64,000 nucleotides of DNA, taken from positions 62,001-126,000 of the forward strand of contig JARLGU010000012.1 of assembly GCA_031292625.1 (NCBI GenBank). Direction: 5' to 3'. The DNA comes from Capsulimonadaceae bacterium (GTDB lineage: Bacteria > Armatimonadota > Armatimonadia > Armatimonadales > Capsulimonadaceae). The notes beneath the pieces were generated by a model that saw nothing but the letters and a program-made list of their open reading frames with translations, made no database searches and was not told the origin of the DNA. Both the position numbers and the translations under genes were made by a program. This document shows positions 29,001-38,288 of the stretch, piece by piece (positions within the stretch are counted from its first letter, which is position 1; the number at the start of each line of letters is the position of its first letter).

Positions 29001-29118
29001 TGGCTTTCGAAAATCAGAAATCAAGCCAGGAGAGAGCCTGTCATTTCACTACGCTTACACATTTGGTACGACGCTTGACGACGTTGCGCCACAGGGAAAG
29101 GGTACGGATCTGAAATGA
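26029..29118 (+). CDS. Secreted multidomain glycan-active protein, GH-A clan-like
   Basis: A 1029-residue protein, counted from the ATG that fits the promoter. It has a long basic N-terminus and a hydrophobic signal segment ending near VALAA. Residues about 80-220 look like a discoidin/F5-8C sandwich. The central barrel has hallmarks of a clan GH-A glycosidase related to GH39/GH5: [11 protein letters not shown] with candidate acid/base Glu369, and VASETGYST with candidate nucleophile Glu477. A beta-rich C-terminal half of about 450 residues is unrecognised. It is controlled by LacI-type operators. Its stop overlaps the next prepilin start (ATGA). Substrate is unknown. Confidence 0.8.
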   Translation: MKIIALEFLCCSTIRWRSLLRARRLACTIAVIAFGLIMPVAPQPVALAAGAPVTETPWGTVFVALEHPGDLVYVSQTPVSSLAHLTPYRPAYSNLALNWDTSYRFDPETDSEAVRNDARKGWNVYPHLADGRYGDGDTDTWTSYAPGTKKIVTPEFDFGQRSLVSSVVVTTKASSMTGDAPVRVEVYSGDGAGTWTSVGAVDARVSSAAYSFPEVAFAPFTARFVKVRITAAVSGLDVGEVCINGVPNGARRIEVSGLVRGKSYWIAVASGPGATARSFHVFQIRVHSAFEDGSAWARYGVNVHLEHLMSQPALLERAVQMIAAAGIRWVRWYPCGGSDRVATLLAKYGIGAMMGPTSPVASLVGVFNEPELARKAPDFVAAQIAGMHASVHAAHPDLVVGGPACMGESTQYEAKVLSMLSPKQLDFYDFHPYVKSTTQPVDGLARNEPENVATIYRRNLAVLEASGMHAMPIVASETGYSTFEGSSWTKSVSRDEQAAYLTRLFLAQIALGVRGIAWYDFQDDGLARSNIEHNFGIVLNDLQPKPAYFAYQAMTRLVGSRPYLSGNSKPTSPDYCYTFGPCDDYKNTLTVFVNAVGRTSLDIPDPNRQARLYNLYGNPEKIRYAGKIASIDFAGEPVYLATFAPPRIIGVRHSEIPAPQRLTLTGAANGVTAFSRSSAGIDVTVASSYHRLMPIAVRANSSAFLGPATRSLNLAPGKSVKVHLDALLAPGVDGTYPVDLTVSSPEGSVQRASYLAVSPAPPGSPPTARLIQVGAPGRRMAVIESTGLYVVVSPDTGSRVLRIVDKTTGCDQLYVPPTIRGGLTSYTDNLEAGEWLSLGGYPGSVCKAVFDAVPLVTTNSAILDMTSVVDGCRIMHRVEISADSPKTLCETYFVANTTSQPIVISAQTHPEFTPGGSIDSGGVEIIVPSEGAVKRGSFLAYGGDLGTLPPDQGWWNAINTDNHAAIRCAFDSATVAGIRQWHDGSYFNMELGFRKSEIKPGESLSFHYAYTFGTTLDDVAPQGKGTDLK

Positions 29119-29900
29119 AACTACGTGGGTTCACTCTTATTGAATTGCTCGTTGTTATCGCAATTATCTGCATACTTGCCGCGATACTGTTTCCCGTTTT
29201 CGCGACGGCTCGCGAGAAAGCCCGGCAGACGACGTGCTCGAGCAACCTGAAGCAGATCGGGCTTGGGTTTGCACAGTACGAACAAGATTTTGACGAACGG
29301 ACGCCTTGTGGCATTCTTTCGGGCACGGCCAGTGGTTGCTCGACCCTCTATGGCGACGGTTGGGCTGGGCAAATTGTGTCCTACGTGAAGAGCGTCCCGG
29401 TCTTCACGTGTCCGGACGACCAGACACAGACGGTCTATCCCTGGGCGGGGCATCCGTATTATCCCATCTCTTATGCGTATAACTGGTATGCCGTCAACCA
29501 GCCCATGTCGAGTTTCCAGGAACCAGCGCGGTCTGTGTACCTGTCCGAAATCAGAGGCGTGAATGCCGAAGACTTGATGTATCCTAATGAACTGATCTCG
29601 TCGCAATCCCCGGTTGACAAGGGCTACAACTTCTTCGTCATGTGGGGCACGGGCGCTGCCTGTGCCACAAACGCGCCGGCAACGATTGCCTACGCGACTG
29701 GGCTCTACTACGACAGCAACCACAACCAGGGCAATAATCAGGACGGCGCGGCGCGCCATACCGCGGCCGCCAATTATCTCTTGGCCGATGGTCATGTCAA
29801 GTGGCTGCCGGGCTCGCATGTTATGTCGGGCTGGACGTCGAGTTGGACGATCCTTCCCCTCGCCAATTGCACGACGATAGCCTGCTACCAGATTAAATAA
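29115..29900 (+). CDS. Prepilin-like H-X9-DG protein
   Basis: A 261-residue pseudopilin, translationally coupled to the GH-A-like gene by a four-base ATGA overlap. The leader [17 protein letters not shown] is a class III signal, and [16 protein letters not shown] is shared almost exactly with the other two family members here. The H-X9-DG pattern is His215 with Asp225-Gly226, followed by HVKWLPG. Cysteines in the middle and at the end may form disulfides. Coupled synthesis with a secreted glycosidase suggests that the two work in the same place on the cell surface. Confidence 0.93.
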   Translation: MKLRGFTLIELLVVIAIICILAAILFPVFATAREKARQTTCSSNLKQIGLGFAQYEQDFDERTPCGILSGTASGCSTLYGDGWAGQIVSYVKSVPVFTCPDDQTQTVYPWAGHPYYPISYAYNWYAVNQPMSSFQEPARSVYLSEIRGVNAEDLMYPNELISSQSPVDKGYNFFVMWGTGAACATNAPATIAYATGLYYDSNHNQGNNQDGAARHTAAANYLLADGHVKWLPGSHVMSGWTSSWTILPLANCTTIACYQIK

Positions 29901-29951
29901 CGCACTGGGAATAGTGGATGGTGCGCGCCGCCGCGGATTATCGGAGGCGGG

Positions 29952-29968
29952 GGCGCTTAGAAAGCGCC
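29952..29968. terminator. Hairpin after the prepilin gene
   Basis: GGCGCTT-AGA-AAGCGCC is a perfect 7-base stem about 50 bases past the prepilin stop, without a T-run. It may assist the stronger terminator at 30012-30040. Confidence 0.4.
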
Positions 29969-30011
29969 TGTCAAGGTTTACGTGCGACCGTCGCGATCCC
30001 ATCACACGCAG

Positions 30012-30040
30012 AAACGCCCGCTCGAATGGAGCGGGCGTTT
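30012..30040. terminator. Bidirectional terminator between convergent genes
   Basis: A perfect 12-base stem (AAACGCCCGCTC with its complement) around a five-base loop. It begins with AAA and ends with TTT, so it can act on both the prepilin operon and the HDOD gene. Confidence 0.75.
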
Positions 30041-30071
30041 GTTCAATCCGGCGGGGCGCCGATCACGTCGG

Positions 30072-30962
30072 TTAGCTCGTCGTGATCTTCATAAACTCTT
30101 TGGCGTCCTCAAACTTCTTGATCGTATCCTGTTCAATGGCTTCCCACACTTGAGGGGTAAACGCAAGCCATTTCTCGACCTGCGGATCGAGAGGCGGAAC
30201 GCCCGGATCGCCGCCGTCGCCCAGTCCCAGTTTGCGTGCAAGACGGTCCGCAGCGTGCACGATCGCGACGATTTCAAAGTAATCCTTGGCGAAGGCCGGC
30301 TGGTGATGCAGCGCGACCATTGCGGTCAGGGTCGGCGGAAGGTTCCATTTTTCGGCGATGCGTTTTCCCACCAGAACGTGGCCGATGCCGAGGGCCGTCT
30401 TCTCGGCGTCCCAAATGCTGATATTGGCTGCGCGGGCCAGCTTAATGGCGATTGCATACTGATCGGGAAAATATTGGTCTAGGAAGAGCTTTCCAAGATC
30501 GTGCAGCAAACCGCCGACAAAGACTTCCTCGGTCACTTTGGCGTTCAGATTGCGTCGTCGCGCGATAATCCACGCGGCGACGGCGACGGCGACCGAGTGC
30601 GACCAGAACTTGTCCCGATCGAGGGCCGTCTGTCCGCGCGCTTCAAACGCCTTGGCAACGCCCAGGGAAGTGGCAAGGTTGCGTATCGTATTGAAGCCGA
30701 GGATGACGATCGCGTGCGTGATCGTTGCGATGCGCCGTGGAAAACCGTAGTAGCTGGAGTTCACCAGTCGAAGGATCTTGCCGGAAAGAGCCTGATCGGA
30801 CGATATCAGCCGGTTAAGGTCCGCAGCGGATGTCGTGGGCTCATTTATCGTCTGCATGACCCGCACGACCACGGCTGGCAGAGGCGGCAAGTCTTGCAGC
30901 TCGCTCTCGATGATGCTCAAGAGGCGTTCCTGCTTGATCTTGGTTTCGATTACAGTCGCCAA
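30072..30962 (-). CDS. HDOD domain protein
   Basis: A protein of about 296 residues made of one HDOD domain, a relative of HD phosphohydrolases found in bacterial signalling proteins. LPPLPAVVVRVMQTINEP opens the domain, and SGKILRLVNSSYYGFPRRI is typical. The metal-site motif LHDLGKL and a distal HH-like LHHQP remain, so some HD chemistry may persist. The start is uncertain. The open frame runs up to a TTG at 31082, but a GGCCC hairpin lies inside that extension, so the TTG at 30962 just before ATVIETKIKQERLL is preferred. Confidence 0.85.
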   Translation of the reverse strand: MATVIETKIKQERLLSIIESELQDLPPLPAVVVRVMQTINEPTTSAADLNRLISSDQALSGKILRLVNSSYYGFPRRIATITHAIVILGFNTIRNLATSLGVAKAFEARGQTALDRDKFWSHSVAVAVAAWIIARRRNLNAKVTEEVFVGGLLHDLGKLFLDQYFPDQYAIAIKLARAANISIWDAEKTALGIGHVLVGKRIAEKWNLPPTLTAMVALHHQPAFAKDYFEIVAIVHAADRLARKLGLGDGGDPGVPPLDPQVEKWLAFTPQVWEAIEQDTIKKFEDAKEFMKITTS

Positions 30963-31202
30963 TGGGGTTGCTCCATACCGGCAGTCCGGCAAAACACTTT
31001 CGAGTTCATTATTGGCCCTTACCGGGCCAATCTTTAGCGACAAAAGCGCCAAAGGCCGACGCGGAGTGCTGCAAAAAAGCAATCGAGCTCTAAACGCTGG
31101 CTTGCTGGCGGCGCAAAACGATCGATTGCTATAGAGGACCTAGAAAACCGCAGATGTTGCGAGCGTAAACCGTGAAACCTTGTTTCTGCAGTAGGCCGCA
31201 TT

Positions 31203-31210
31203 ATTGTACC
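31203..31210 (-). promoter_or_regulatory. GGTACAAT element of the HDOD gene
   Basis: Reads GGTACAAT on the minus strand. It implies a leader of roughly 115-235 bases, depending on which HDOD start is used. Confidence 0.4.
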
Positions 31211-31277
31211 ATCTATCGACGAGTATTGCAGCGATCGCATGTCGATCGCTTACAATCTCAGCGGAAGGCGGAGGCAA

Positions 31278-31285
31278 GGTATAAT
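31278..31285 (+). promoter_or_regulatory. GGTATAAT element of prfA
   Basis: GGTATAAT with a consensus TATAAT box, about 90 bases before the prfA ATG. No matching -35 box is obvious. Confidence 0.5.
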
Positions 31286-31373
31286 GTAGAAGCGCCCCTG
31301 AAGACCCTCCGCGCGCCGCAATTGAGACGCGCCGCAGGGATTACTGGCGGCTCAGGATTATTGCCAATACCTT

Positions 31374-32447
31374 ATGTTTGAAAAATTGCACGAAGTAGAC
31401 GCACTCTACGAGGAACTTGGGGCTAAGCTTTCGGATCCGGCGACGATGTCGGACATTAGCGAATACCAGCGGATTGCCAAGCAGCATAACGATCTGACCG
31501 AAATCGTAACTCGATTTCGCGAATACAAGCTGGCATGCCGTCAGCTTAACGAGACCGAGGATATGCTCCATGGATCGCTCGACGACGAGATGCGTGAATT
31601 AGCGCAGGCCGAACTCGATGAGCTGAAGGAGCGCAAGGCGGGCTTGGAGCAGCAGCTCAAAGTCCTGCTTCTCCCGACCGACCCGAACGATGATAAAGAC
31701 GTCATCCTCGAAATCCGCGGCGGCGCGGGCGGCGAAGAGGCGGCGCTGTTCGCCGGCGAATTGCTCCGAATGTATCTGCGGTACGCGGACCGGCAGGGAT
31801 GGAAGTACGAGTTCCTAAGTACGAACGAAACCGGGATTGGCGGGTATAAGGAAGCGATTGTCGAAGTCCATGGGCAGGGGGCGTATTCCAAGCTCAAGTT
31901 TGAAGGCGGCGTCCATCGTGTCCAACGCGTCCCCGCGACGGAGAGCGGCGGGCGAATCCATACGAGCACGGTTACCGTCGCCGTAATGCCTGAGGTCGAG
32001 GATGTCGAGATCACGATCGACATGCGCGATATCATTCGCGAACACACGCTTTCGCAAGGCGCGGGCGGACAGAACGTCCAGAAGAACGAGACCGCCGTAC
32101 GGCTTATTCATAAACCGACCGGCATGGTGGTGACCTGCCAGGATCAGCGGTCACAATTGCAAAATTTTGAAAAGGCAATGCGCGTTCTGCGAGCTCGCCT
32201 TTACGAGATTGAAATGGAAAAGCAGCGCGCCGAGTCGGATGCCAGCAGGCGCGGCATGGTCGGAAGCGGAGACCGGAGCGAGAAGATCCGGACGTATAAT
32301 TTCCCGCAGGACCGGATGACCGATCATCGGATCGGCCTGACCTTGCACAACTTGCCCACTCTGCTCGATGGCGATATCCAAATCGTTATCGACAATTTGG
32401 TCGCCGCCGATCAAGCGGAAAAGCTCAAGGGCGAGAGCGCAGCCTGA
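31374..32447 (+). CDS. prfA: Peptide chain release factor 1
   Basis: A 357-residue RF1, which reads UAA and UAG stop codons and triggers peptide release. The Gly-Gly-Gln catalytic motif is at residues 231-233 ([12 protein letters not shown]). The codon-reading tripeptide Pro-Ala-Thr, typical of RF1 and not RF2, is at 187-189. Length fits RF1 without a frameshift site. The flanking residues after GGQ ([11 protein letters not shown]) differ from the more usual HVNTTDSAVRI. Its modifying enzyme PrmC is encoded two genes downstream, on the same strand. Confidence 0.97.
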   Translation: MFEKLHEVDALYEELGAKLSDPATMSDISEYQRIAKQHNDLTEIVTRFREYKLACRQLNETEDMLHGSLDDEMRELAQAELDELKERKAGLEQQLKVLLLPTDPNDDKDVILEIRGGAGGEEAALFAGELLRMYLRYADRQGWKYEFLSTNETGIGGYKEAIVEVHGQGAYSKLKFEGGVHRVQRVPATESGGRIHTSTVTVAVMPEVEDVEITIDMRDIIREHTLSQGAGGQNVQKNETAVRLIHKPTGMVVTCQDQRSQLQNFEKAMRVLRARLYEIEMEKQRAESDASRRGMVGSGDRSEKIRTYNFPQDRMTDHRIGLTLHNLPTLLDGDIQIVIDNLVAADQAEKLKGESAA

Positions 32448-32473
32448 CGCGATCAGTTTGATAGGCACCTAAC

Positions 32474-33658
32474 ATGAGACGGAACGTTCGAACCTTGGCC
32501 GCTGTCTGTAGCCTGTCTGCTTGCTTGCTGGCAGCGCCATTTTTGACGGCGCAAATCTCCGGACGCGCCCAGGCCGCATCCAGTGTCCTAGCCACGCTTC
32601 CCGCCGACGATACTCCAACGCGGGGCGATCTCGCGAAGCCGTTGTCGCCTCCGCCCGCGCCTCCGTCGGCTCCCGCTCCCGCGTCCGTCGCGCCTACGCC
32701 TACGCCCGTCGCACCCGCGTCGAAGCCGGCTCCCGCGCCCGCGCCCGCCGCGCCTTTGTCGAAGCCCGCGCCTACGTCGAAGCCGGCTCCCGCGCCCGCC
32801 AAGGTTGCTCCTAAATCCTCGCCGCAGCCTGCGAAAGTGTCCGCGCCTCCGCGTCCCGCGCCCGCTGCGTCGCCGGTAGCCGCCTTTGTTGCGCCGAAGA
32901 CCACTGATAACGTGCCATCCGGCCATCGCCCTGTGCACAACTTCGTTCCGGTTGTGTTTCCTGAGCCGACAATGGATACGTCGGCGACTTCCAACGCGTC
33001 AAATATCAAGGCGAGCGAGCTAATGGGGCGTATGGATAAGGCTTATCAGCAGCTCCAGTCGTTTTCGGCTGAGTTCGACTCGCGCAGCTCCGACGATCCG
33101 TCCAAGCCGGTCATGCATGCGCGCCTCGCGTTTCAAAGGGAGCCGGAAAGGGCGATCGCGACGATTACCCAGCCAGACCCAGGCGCTTACGTTTACGATG
33201 GCGCGAACTTCTTTCACTATCCCGCACCGGACCGGACGCACTTTACGATGACGGCGAATACCTGGAACAATCTTGCCGGCTCCGGCATCGCGGTCGTGTT
33301 CGGTCGACTCGTTGCCGATCCTCGGCAGGACCTGCTTTCGCGAATGCTCACATCCGGATTCCAGACCCAGAACGACCTTGGAACGATGTCGCAGCTGAAC
33401 CTTCTGCCGCAGGCGGTCGTGGACAATCAACTTTGTGATCGACTCCAGGCCGTGCTTGATGACGGCTCGCGCGTGTTGCTCGTAATTGGAAGCCGCGATC
33501 ATTTGCTGCGCAGAGCGACTTGGTCGCGGATCGATACGGACGGTAAGAACCGCTATTTCGTGGAGCAGTACACGGATATCCGGATCAACCCGAGCATCTC
33601 GTCCACGGAGTTCCAATTCCATCCTCCGGCTGGCGTCACGCTTGCGGAGACGCCCTAA
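32474..33658 (+). CDS. Exported LolA-like/DUF2092-type protein
   Basis: A 394-residue exported protein. The signal peptide ends near ISGRAQA. Residues about 50-150 are a Pro/Ala/Lys repeat region (KPAPAP-type units) that probably spans the cell wall or periplasm. The C-terminal 220 residues form a LolA/LppX-like half-barrel (MDKAYQQLQSFSAEFD, then strands ending FQFHPPAGVTL), like the DUF2092 family. Such domains carry lipids or lipoproteins, or sense them. It starts 26 bases after prfA and may be in its operon. Confidence 0.75.
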   Translation: MRRNVRTLAAVCSLSACLLAAPFLTAQISGRAQAASSVLATLPADDTPTRGDLAKPLSPPPAPPSAPAPASVAPTPTPVAPASKPAPAPAPAAPLSKPAPTSKPAPAPAKVAPKSSPQPAKVSAPPRPAPAASPVAAFVAPKTTDNVPSGHRPVHNFVPVVFPEPTMDTSATSNASNIKASELMGRMDKAYQQLQSFSAEFDSRSSDDPSKPVMHARLAFQREPERAIATITQPDPGAYVYDGANFFHYPAPDRTHFTMTANTWNNLAGSGIAVVFGRLVADPRQDLLSRMLTSGFQTQNDLGTMSQLNLLPQAVVDNQLCDRLQAVLDDGSRVLLVIGSRDHLLRRATWSRIDTDGKNRYFVEQYTDIRINPSISSTEFQFHPPAGVTLAETP

Positions 33659-33835
33659 GATGTGGCACGCGCGGGGCTCAGACGTTCTTCGCGGACGGCG
33701 TCAGCGATTTCCCGATTGTTTTGAGCTTGTGCCGTTTTGGGGGCGAGCGCCCTCTAGGCGGTGGACCAAATAGCGGGACGATGCGTCCGCTTTTGCGCGC
33801 GATTTCATCACACTTTCGTACTCTGATTGCCAACA

Positions 33836-34696
33836 ATGCCCACATCGCCAACCGTCGCCGCCCTCCTGCTACAAGCCGCGAAGCGCCTGAGCGCCGCCGG
33901 GATCGATACGGCTCGTCTGGACGCGCAACTGTTGCTCGCGATGGCGTTGCGGGGTCGTCGTGAAGACCTTGCGCGCGCGCCGGAACGGCTCGTGAGCGTC
34001 GCCGAGCAGGAGGCTTTCGCCCGGGTGCTCGCGGAGCGTGAGAAGCGCCGCCCGTTGGCATACGTGTTGGGCGAGTCTTGGTTCCACGGCCACCCATTCT
34101 TTGTCGGTGAAGGGGTGCTCGTTCCGCGACCCGAAACCGAGATGCTGGCAGACCTTGCGTGCGAACGCGCTCCGTCGGGCGGCCTGGTCGCCGATATCGG
34201 CACGGGATCGGGCTGCATCGCGCTCAGCATTGCGCTGGCGCGGCTGGATCTTCGGGTTATGGCGACGGAGATCTCGGAGACCGCGATGGGGTTCGCCAGT
34301 CGCAACGCGAGCCGCCACGGCGTAGGCGATCGGGTGGCTATCGCGCTTGGCGATCTGCTTGCGCCGCTGGCGTCAACCCATTTCAATGTGATCGTATCGA
34401 ATCCCCCCTATATCGCGACTGGCGATGTCGCCGGACTGATGCCCGAGGTGCGCGACTACGAGCCGTCGCGCGCCTTGTACGAAGGAACGGGAGCAGATGG
34501 GCTGGCTGTTTACCGGCGTCTGATCCCAGAGGCTGTCGCGAACCTGACCTCCGGAGGATGGCTCGCGGTTGAGGTCGGCCTTGGCCAGGCGCGCCATGTT
34601 GAACGGTTGTATGTCGACGCGGGGTACAACAACATTGAGGTGTTGCCCGACTTCGCGAACATTGAGCGCGTTGTCGCCGGACAATGGTTGGGGTAA
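33836..34696 (+). CDS. prmC: Release factor glutamine methyltransferase
   Basis: A 286-residue SAM-dependent enzyme that methylates the Gln of the GGQ motif in release factors. Hallmarks are an N-terminal helical release-factor-binding domain, the SAM-binding VADIGTGSGCIALSIAL, and the catalytic NPPY motif (VSNPPYIAT). The FVGEGVLVPRPETE linker is diagnostic. The ATG at 33836 is preferred over the in-frame TTG at 33827. Its substrate RF1 is encoded two genes upstream. Confidence 0.96.
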   Translation: MPTSPTVAALLLQAAKRLSAAGIDTARLDAQLLLAMALRGRREDLARAPERLVSVAEQEAFARVLAEREKRRPLAYVLGESWFHGHPFFVGEGVLVPRPETEMLADLACERAPSGGLVADIGTGSGCIALSIALARLDLRVMATEISETAMGFASRNASRHGVGDRVAIALGDLLAPLASTHFNVIVSNPPYIATGDVAGLMPEVRDYEPSRALYEGTGADGLAVYRRLIPEAVANLTSGGWLAVEVGLGQARHVERLYVDAGYNNIEVLPDFANIERVVAGQWLG

Positions 34697-34709
34697 ACCG
34701 GGAGGCGTT

Positions 34710-35156
34710 ATGAAACCGATGACCATCCTTCTTCTGGCGGGTGTTGCCGCAATCGGAATGGCGGGATGCAGCGCGCATACCGAGTACGCCAAGACGCCCG
34801 TCCTTGTCGGGACGACGCCGACTTACCGGTCGACGGTCCTTTCAACCGATCCGAGAGTCGAGCCGTTTTACACGCAGCCGGGCGTCAATTCGGGACCTCC
34901 CGTTTCGCTCCCATTGATTCCATCGCAGGATCGCTGGGATCCTAACGATCCGGTGGCGACATCGGTTTACAACGCGCTGACAACGTCTTCGGACGTTCAC
35001 CTGAGTTTCCTCCGCGTGAGCGCTCATAAGGGGACGATCCGCCTGCAGGGCTTGGTTGCCAACGGCACTGCGCGCAAGCGAGCCGAGGCGATCGCGAAAT
35101 CGGAGCCGGGCGTGCGAGCCGTGCAGGACGAGGTGACGATCTCGAAGAGGCCGTGA
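34710..35156 (+). CDS. BON-domain lipoprotein
   Basis: A 148-residue lipoprotein. The signal ends in a lipobox (GMAGCSA), with the lipidated Cys near residue 20. The C-terminal 70 residues form a BON domain (VATSVYNALTTSSDVHLSFLRV, GTIRLQGLVANGTARKRAEAI), a small fold thought to bind phospholipids or stabilise the envelope. A good GGAGG lies four bases before the ATG, which fixes the start, 13 bases after prmC. Function in detail is unknown. Confidence 0.9.
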   Translation: MKPMTILLLAGVAAIGMAGCSAHTEYAKTPVLVGTTPTYRSTVLSTDPRVEPFYTQPGVNSGPPVSLPLIPSQDRWDPNDPVATSVYNALTTSSDVHLSFLRVSAHKGTIRLQGLVANGTARKRAEAIAKSEPGVRAVQDEVTISKRP

Positions 35157-35280
35157 GGGTGACGAGCGATCTTCCGCGCTCGAACGCGCATCTGGCGCAG
35201 CGGAAAGCTGCCGCCGTCCGAGGAGAACGCCAGCTCGGATAGCGCTCTTGCCCTATCTTTACACCGAAACGTAAACATTG

Positions 35281-36696
35281 ATGCCATCTCGTATCACCGT
35301 TGCTATTGCTTTCTTCGTCGGTTGTCTCGCCGTCGCGCCGCTTGCCCAAGCTGCTCCTCGCTTGCCTGCTCCGCCGCTCGCGAATATGCGCGCGACGCCG
35401 CTGCCGGTGCTTGCGCCTCCCAGCATCGCGGACGCGATCGCGCAGATCGGGGGGCGATACCGGGTAGCGGTCGTAGCGTTCGTCCCTGCGTACAAGGTGG
35501 ACCTTTCATCCGTGAAGCCGGCAGGCGCGCTCGATCAGGCTCTTGGGCAGCTCGCCGAGGCAATTGACGGGCACGTCCAGCAGGTTTCGCCGGTGCTTTA
35601 CGCAATCGTACCCAACTTCCGCGTCGATGCGCCGTCGGCTCCGCTCGTTCCTCAGGTGCATGCAGCCGTGCAGGCAAGCAACGGGCTTGCCTATATCGTC
35701 GACGATCTTCCGGATGCGGCGACCCGCGCTCGCGTCTTTTCGTCGCCGGGCATTTCGGTCGGCGGGCTCTCCGAGACAGCGCGCGCCGCGATTATGGCGC
35801 TGACTATACGAGGACGGCCGCTTCGCGATGAGTTGTGGGGCGGGGCGACTGGCCCCGGATTGATGGTTTGGCTGCAGCCAGAGTGGATTGTCACGGTGCG
35901 TTACGGAACGCTCCGGCTGGGGTCCTACGACGCCTGGGAACAATCCGGGAACACCGCCGTTTCGTGGGACGCGAACACGTTTGTTACGGCTGCCCAGATC
36001 GCGGCCGCGCATCCAGCCGCGCCGATAGCGCCGCCGTCGGAAGAGACGATTAGCATCCCGCACCGTATGCTGACTGTCAATCGAAGCCGATTGACGGCGA
36101 ACGATCTCGCGAAGGTGATCGCGCGGGAGCCTGGCGGCGTGATTATCGATTCCGCGGTGGCCGGGCAAGCCGTCGCCATAACACGCGGCGTCTACGACTC
36201 CCAATTGCTGCTGAATGCAATCTGCCGGTCGCTTCAACTGACGATCCTCGAGGTAAAGGAACCTTCCAGCGCCGCTGACGGCGGGACGCCTCCGGCGCAG
36301 CCGAGGTTAGTCGTAACAGGTGCGCCGCCTGGCGACGATGACAGAATCGTACACGAGGCGGTCGATCGGGAGATCGTTAGGGCGTGGTCAATCGCGCTGG
36401 CGATGGCGCAGCAGGCGATGCCTGTTTCGAGCGCAGGGCCGTTCGGTTTCGGTCAATGCGCGGGGTTCGCAACTCTCTCTTACCGGGATCTCAATGAGGC
36501 GCAGAAGGTCGCGGTGGATGGCCTTTTGCCGATGTTGCCGGTTCGCCTATCCGCTGAGCAGGCGGCGAATATCACGGTTGCGATCCGGCCCGGTCTCGTG
36601 GCGCAAGGAAGGGTGCACGGAGATTTAGTAAGCACGGTCGAACAGTCGGCGACGATCTTCGCGGATGTGCCGTTCGGCGGGGCAAGCGGGCGCTAA
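35281..36696 (+). CDS. Exported protein with STN-like segment, function unknown
   Basis: A 471-residue exported protein with a signal peptide ending near AQAA. Residues about 45-100 (YKVDLSSVKPAGALDQALGQ, then strands) resemble an STN or secretin N0-type domain. A second similar segment occurs near 260-310. No membrane helix, catalytic motif or known full-length family was recognised. It converges with the DUF1385 gene, overlapping it by four bases. The ATG is chosen over the TTG just upstream. Confidence 0.7.
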   Translation: MPSRITVAIAFFVGCLAVAPLAQAAPRLPAPPLANMRATPLPVLAPPSIADAIAQIGGRYRVAVVAFVPAYKVDLSSVKPAGALDQALGQLAEAIDGHVQQVSPVLYAIVPNFRVDAPSAPLVPQVHAAVQASNGLAYIVDDLPDAATRARVFSSPGISVGGLSETARAAIMALTIRGRPLRDELWGGATGPGLMVWLQPEWIVTVRYGTLRLGSYDAWEQSGNTAVSWDANTFVTAAQIAAAHPAAPIAPPSEETISIPHRMLTVNRSRLTANDLAKVIAREPGGVIIDSAVAGQAVAITRGVYDSQLLLNAICRSLQLTILEVKEPSSAADGGTPPAQPRLVVTGAPPGDDDRIVHEAVDREIVRAWSIALAMAQQAMPVSSAGPFGFGQCAGFATLSYRDLNEAQKVAVDGLLPMLPVRLSAEQAANITVAIRPGLVAQGRVHGDLVSTVEQSATIFADVPFGGASGR

Positions 36697-37724
36697 GCGA
36701 TCGATGAGGCTGGTTCCGGCGGCGTCTCCGCTGCCTGCTCAGCTTCTGCCTCCGTAGCGGGCTCGTGCTCTTTATCCCAGACGCTCGACAATGCTGCGAG
36801 CGCGACTTCGATCATTGTATCGTCGGGCAGACGGGTGGTCAGGTATTGCGTCGCAAGTCCTGGCGCAATCAGCAGCTTCGCCCACCACTGGTCGCGATAC
36901 TTGCCGGCGAACTTGAGAATCTCGTACGAGATGCCGACCACGAGGAGAACACATCCAAGATTGATCGGGATGCGGATGAGAACCGGCGGGCGTCCGAACA
37001 GCGCGATCACGAAGATGCTGACGATCAGGACGACGAAGATGAAATTCGTTCCGCAGCGCGGATGGATGCGGCTCGCCTTGCGCGCGTTCTCTAGCGTCAG
37101 ATCCTGTCCGGCTTCCAGCGTATTGATCGCTTTGTGCTCGGCCCCGTGATACTGGAACACGCGCCGGACGTTGGGAAGGCGGGAGATCAGGCCAACATAG
37201 GCGAGGAAGAAGACGATCCGGATCAGGCCGTCGCTAAGGTTTGCGAGAAACTGTCCTTCGTGCGACGCCGCGCTTAAGTGGAGGAGACGTTGCGCGCCTT
37301 CGGTGATAAGCGTCGGCAATACCCAGAACAGCCCGATACCCAGGGCGAGCGATATAAAGACGGTGCTGCCGATTACGATGCCGTTGATCGGCTGCGAGCC
37401 CGGCGCTTGCTTACCCTGTGCTTCCGGGATTCCTTCCGTACCGATATCGGCCGCCTGAACGTTCGCGGAATAGAAAAGCGCCCGTGTGCCCATATAAAGG
37501 GCATCCACGAGCGCTAAGACTCCTCGTAGGAACGGCTTATTCATCCACTGCATCGACCGCGTTACGCTCTCGACGTTTTCGCGTTCGACAACAATTTGAC
37601 CGTCCGACTCTCGCCGGCACGCTACCGCGAAGTAGCGGGGACTGCGCATCATGACGCCTTCGACAACGGCCTGACCGCCGTACATCTGGCGTTCTTTCAC
37701 CGTCGAACTCTGGATGTCGCCCAT
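36693..37724 (-). CDS. DUF1385 membrane protein
   Basis: A 343-residue inner-membrane protein of the DUF1385 family. It shows the conserved start YGGQAVVEGVMMRSP, several membrane helices (residues about 130-190 and 215-290) and the FQYHGAEHKAINTLEAGQDL motif. It lies 50 bases after rpmE, a widespread pairing, and a role linked to ribosome or tRNA function has been suggested but not shown. The C-terminal tail is Glu/Ala-rich. Start fits the family. Confidence 0.95.
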   Translation of the reverse strand: MGDIQSSTVKERQMYGGQAVVEGVMMRSPRYFAVACRRESDGQIVVERENVESVTRSMQWMNKPFLRGVLALVDALYMGTRALFYSANVQAADIGTEGIPEAQGKQAPGSQPINGIVIGSTVFISLALGIGLFWVLPTLITEGAQRLLHLSAASHEGQFLANLSDGLIRIVFFLAYVGLISRLPNVRRVFQYHGAEHKAINTLEAGQDLTLENARKASRIHPRCGTNFIFVVLIVSIFVIALFGRPPVLIRIPINLGCVLLVVGISYEILKFAGKYRDQWWAKLLIAPGLATQYLTTRLPDDTMIEVALAALSSVWDKEHEPATEAEAEQAAETPPEPASSIA

Positions 37725-37773
37725 GGACAGTACCGCTCCTGCTGTTTCCGGCGCGTTCCCAGCCGAGCTGAGA

Positions 37774-37977
37774 CTACTTCTTCATTCCGTACTTTTGCAG
37801 GAACTTCTCGACTCGTCCTTCGGTATCGACGAGTTTTTGCTTCCCGGTAAAGAACGGATGGCAGCTCGAACAAATTTCCACGTGAATGTTGTCCTTGGTC
37901 GAGCGCGTATGGATCACGTTGCCGCATGCGCACGTGATGGTGGCATCGGCATATTTCGGATGGATTCCTGGTTTCAT
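37774..37977 (-). CDS. rpmE: Ribosomal protein L31, zinc-binding type
   Basis: A 67-residue L31 with the four zinc-ligand cysteines (Cys16, Cys18, Cys36, Cys39), starting MKPGIHPKY. It belongs to the 50S subunit and stores zinc. GGGAG lies before the ATG. The gene has a leader of about 120 bases with hairpins and is followed by DUF1385. An open frame extends far upstream, but the family length and ribosome site fix this start. Confidence 0.97.
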   Translation of the reverse strand: MKPGIHPKYADATITCACGNVIHTRSTKDNIHVEICSSCHPFFTGKQKLVDTEGRVEKFLQKYGMKK

Positions 37978-37996
37978 TTCTGACGGCTCCCTTGCA

Positions 37997-38111
37997 TTAA
38001 CAATGTTAAAGCCGGTCCCCGAGGGGCCGGCGCAGTGGACGCCTCCATCGCATCTGCGGCGATGCGCGGAGTCCATTGAACGACACATGATGATAACCCA
38101 ATCATTATACC
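37997..38111 (-). promoter_or_regulatory. rpmE promoter and structured leader
   Basis: On the minus strand GGTATAAT (38111-38104) should start a leader near 38097. The leader holds CGCATC-TGCGGC-GATGCG (38066-38049), a GC hairpin GCCGG-CCCC-TC-GGGG-CCGGC with a bulge (38031-38011), and the palindrome TTAACATTGTTAA (38009-37997). Candidate roles are L31 autoregulation or a zinc-responsive operator. Confidence 0.55.
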
Positions 38112-38270
38112 CATGCCGCGACCGAATTGCAACTTTTGTTTTCAGCGATTCGTTTACCTCGAAGAGGATCGATTTTCGCGCGGATGCTTCCGCGGGCCGC
38201 AGGTTCGCCAGTAGCCCGCGCGCGTCTTCCATCCCCTCGCCGCGCGCGCGTCGCTCATCGCGCCGTCGAA

Positions 38271-38278
38271 GGTATAAT
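38271..38278 (+). promoter_or_regulatory. GGTATAAT element of surE
   Basis: GGTATAAT overlaps the first possible ATG (38277) and lies ten bases before the second (38289). The second is therefore the more likely start, with a leader of only a few bases. Confidence 0.5.
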
Positions 38279-38288
38279 GACCGTCATT

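Larger units (their letters stand above)
30963..31373. other. Divergent region between HDOD gene and prfA
   Basis: Holds two facing-away GGTAYAAT promoter elements: 31203-31210 (minus strand, for the HDOD gene) and 31278-31285 (plus strand, for prfA). A perfect TTGGCCC-TTACC-GGGCCAA hairpin lies near 31014-31032, in the probable HDOD leader or its extended N-terminus. Nothing else was recognised. Confidence 0.5.

Noticed and set aside
32640-32860. Short repeated blocks that could suggest a tandem repeat or CRISPR
   Set aside because: They encode Lys-Pro-Ala-Pro units within a secreted protein; unit length varies and there are no spacers.
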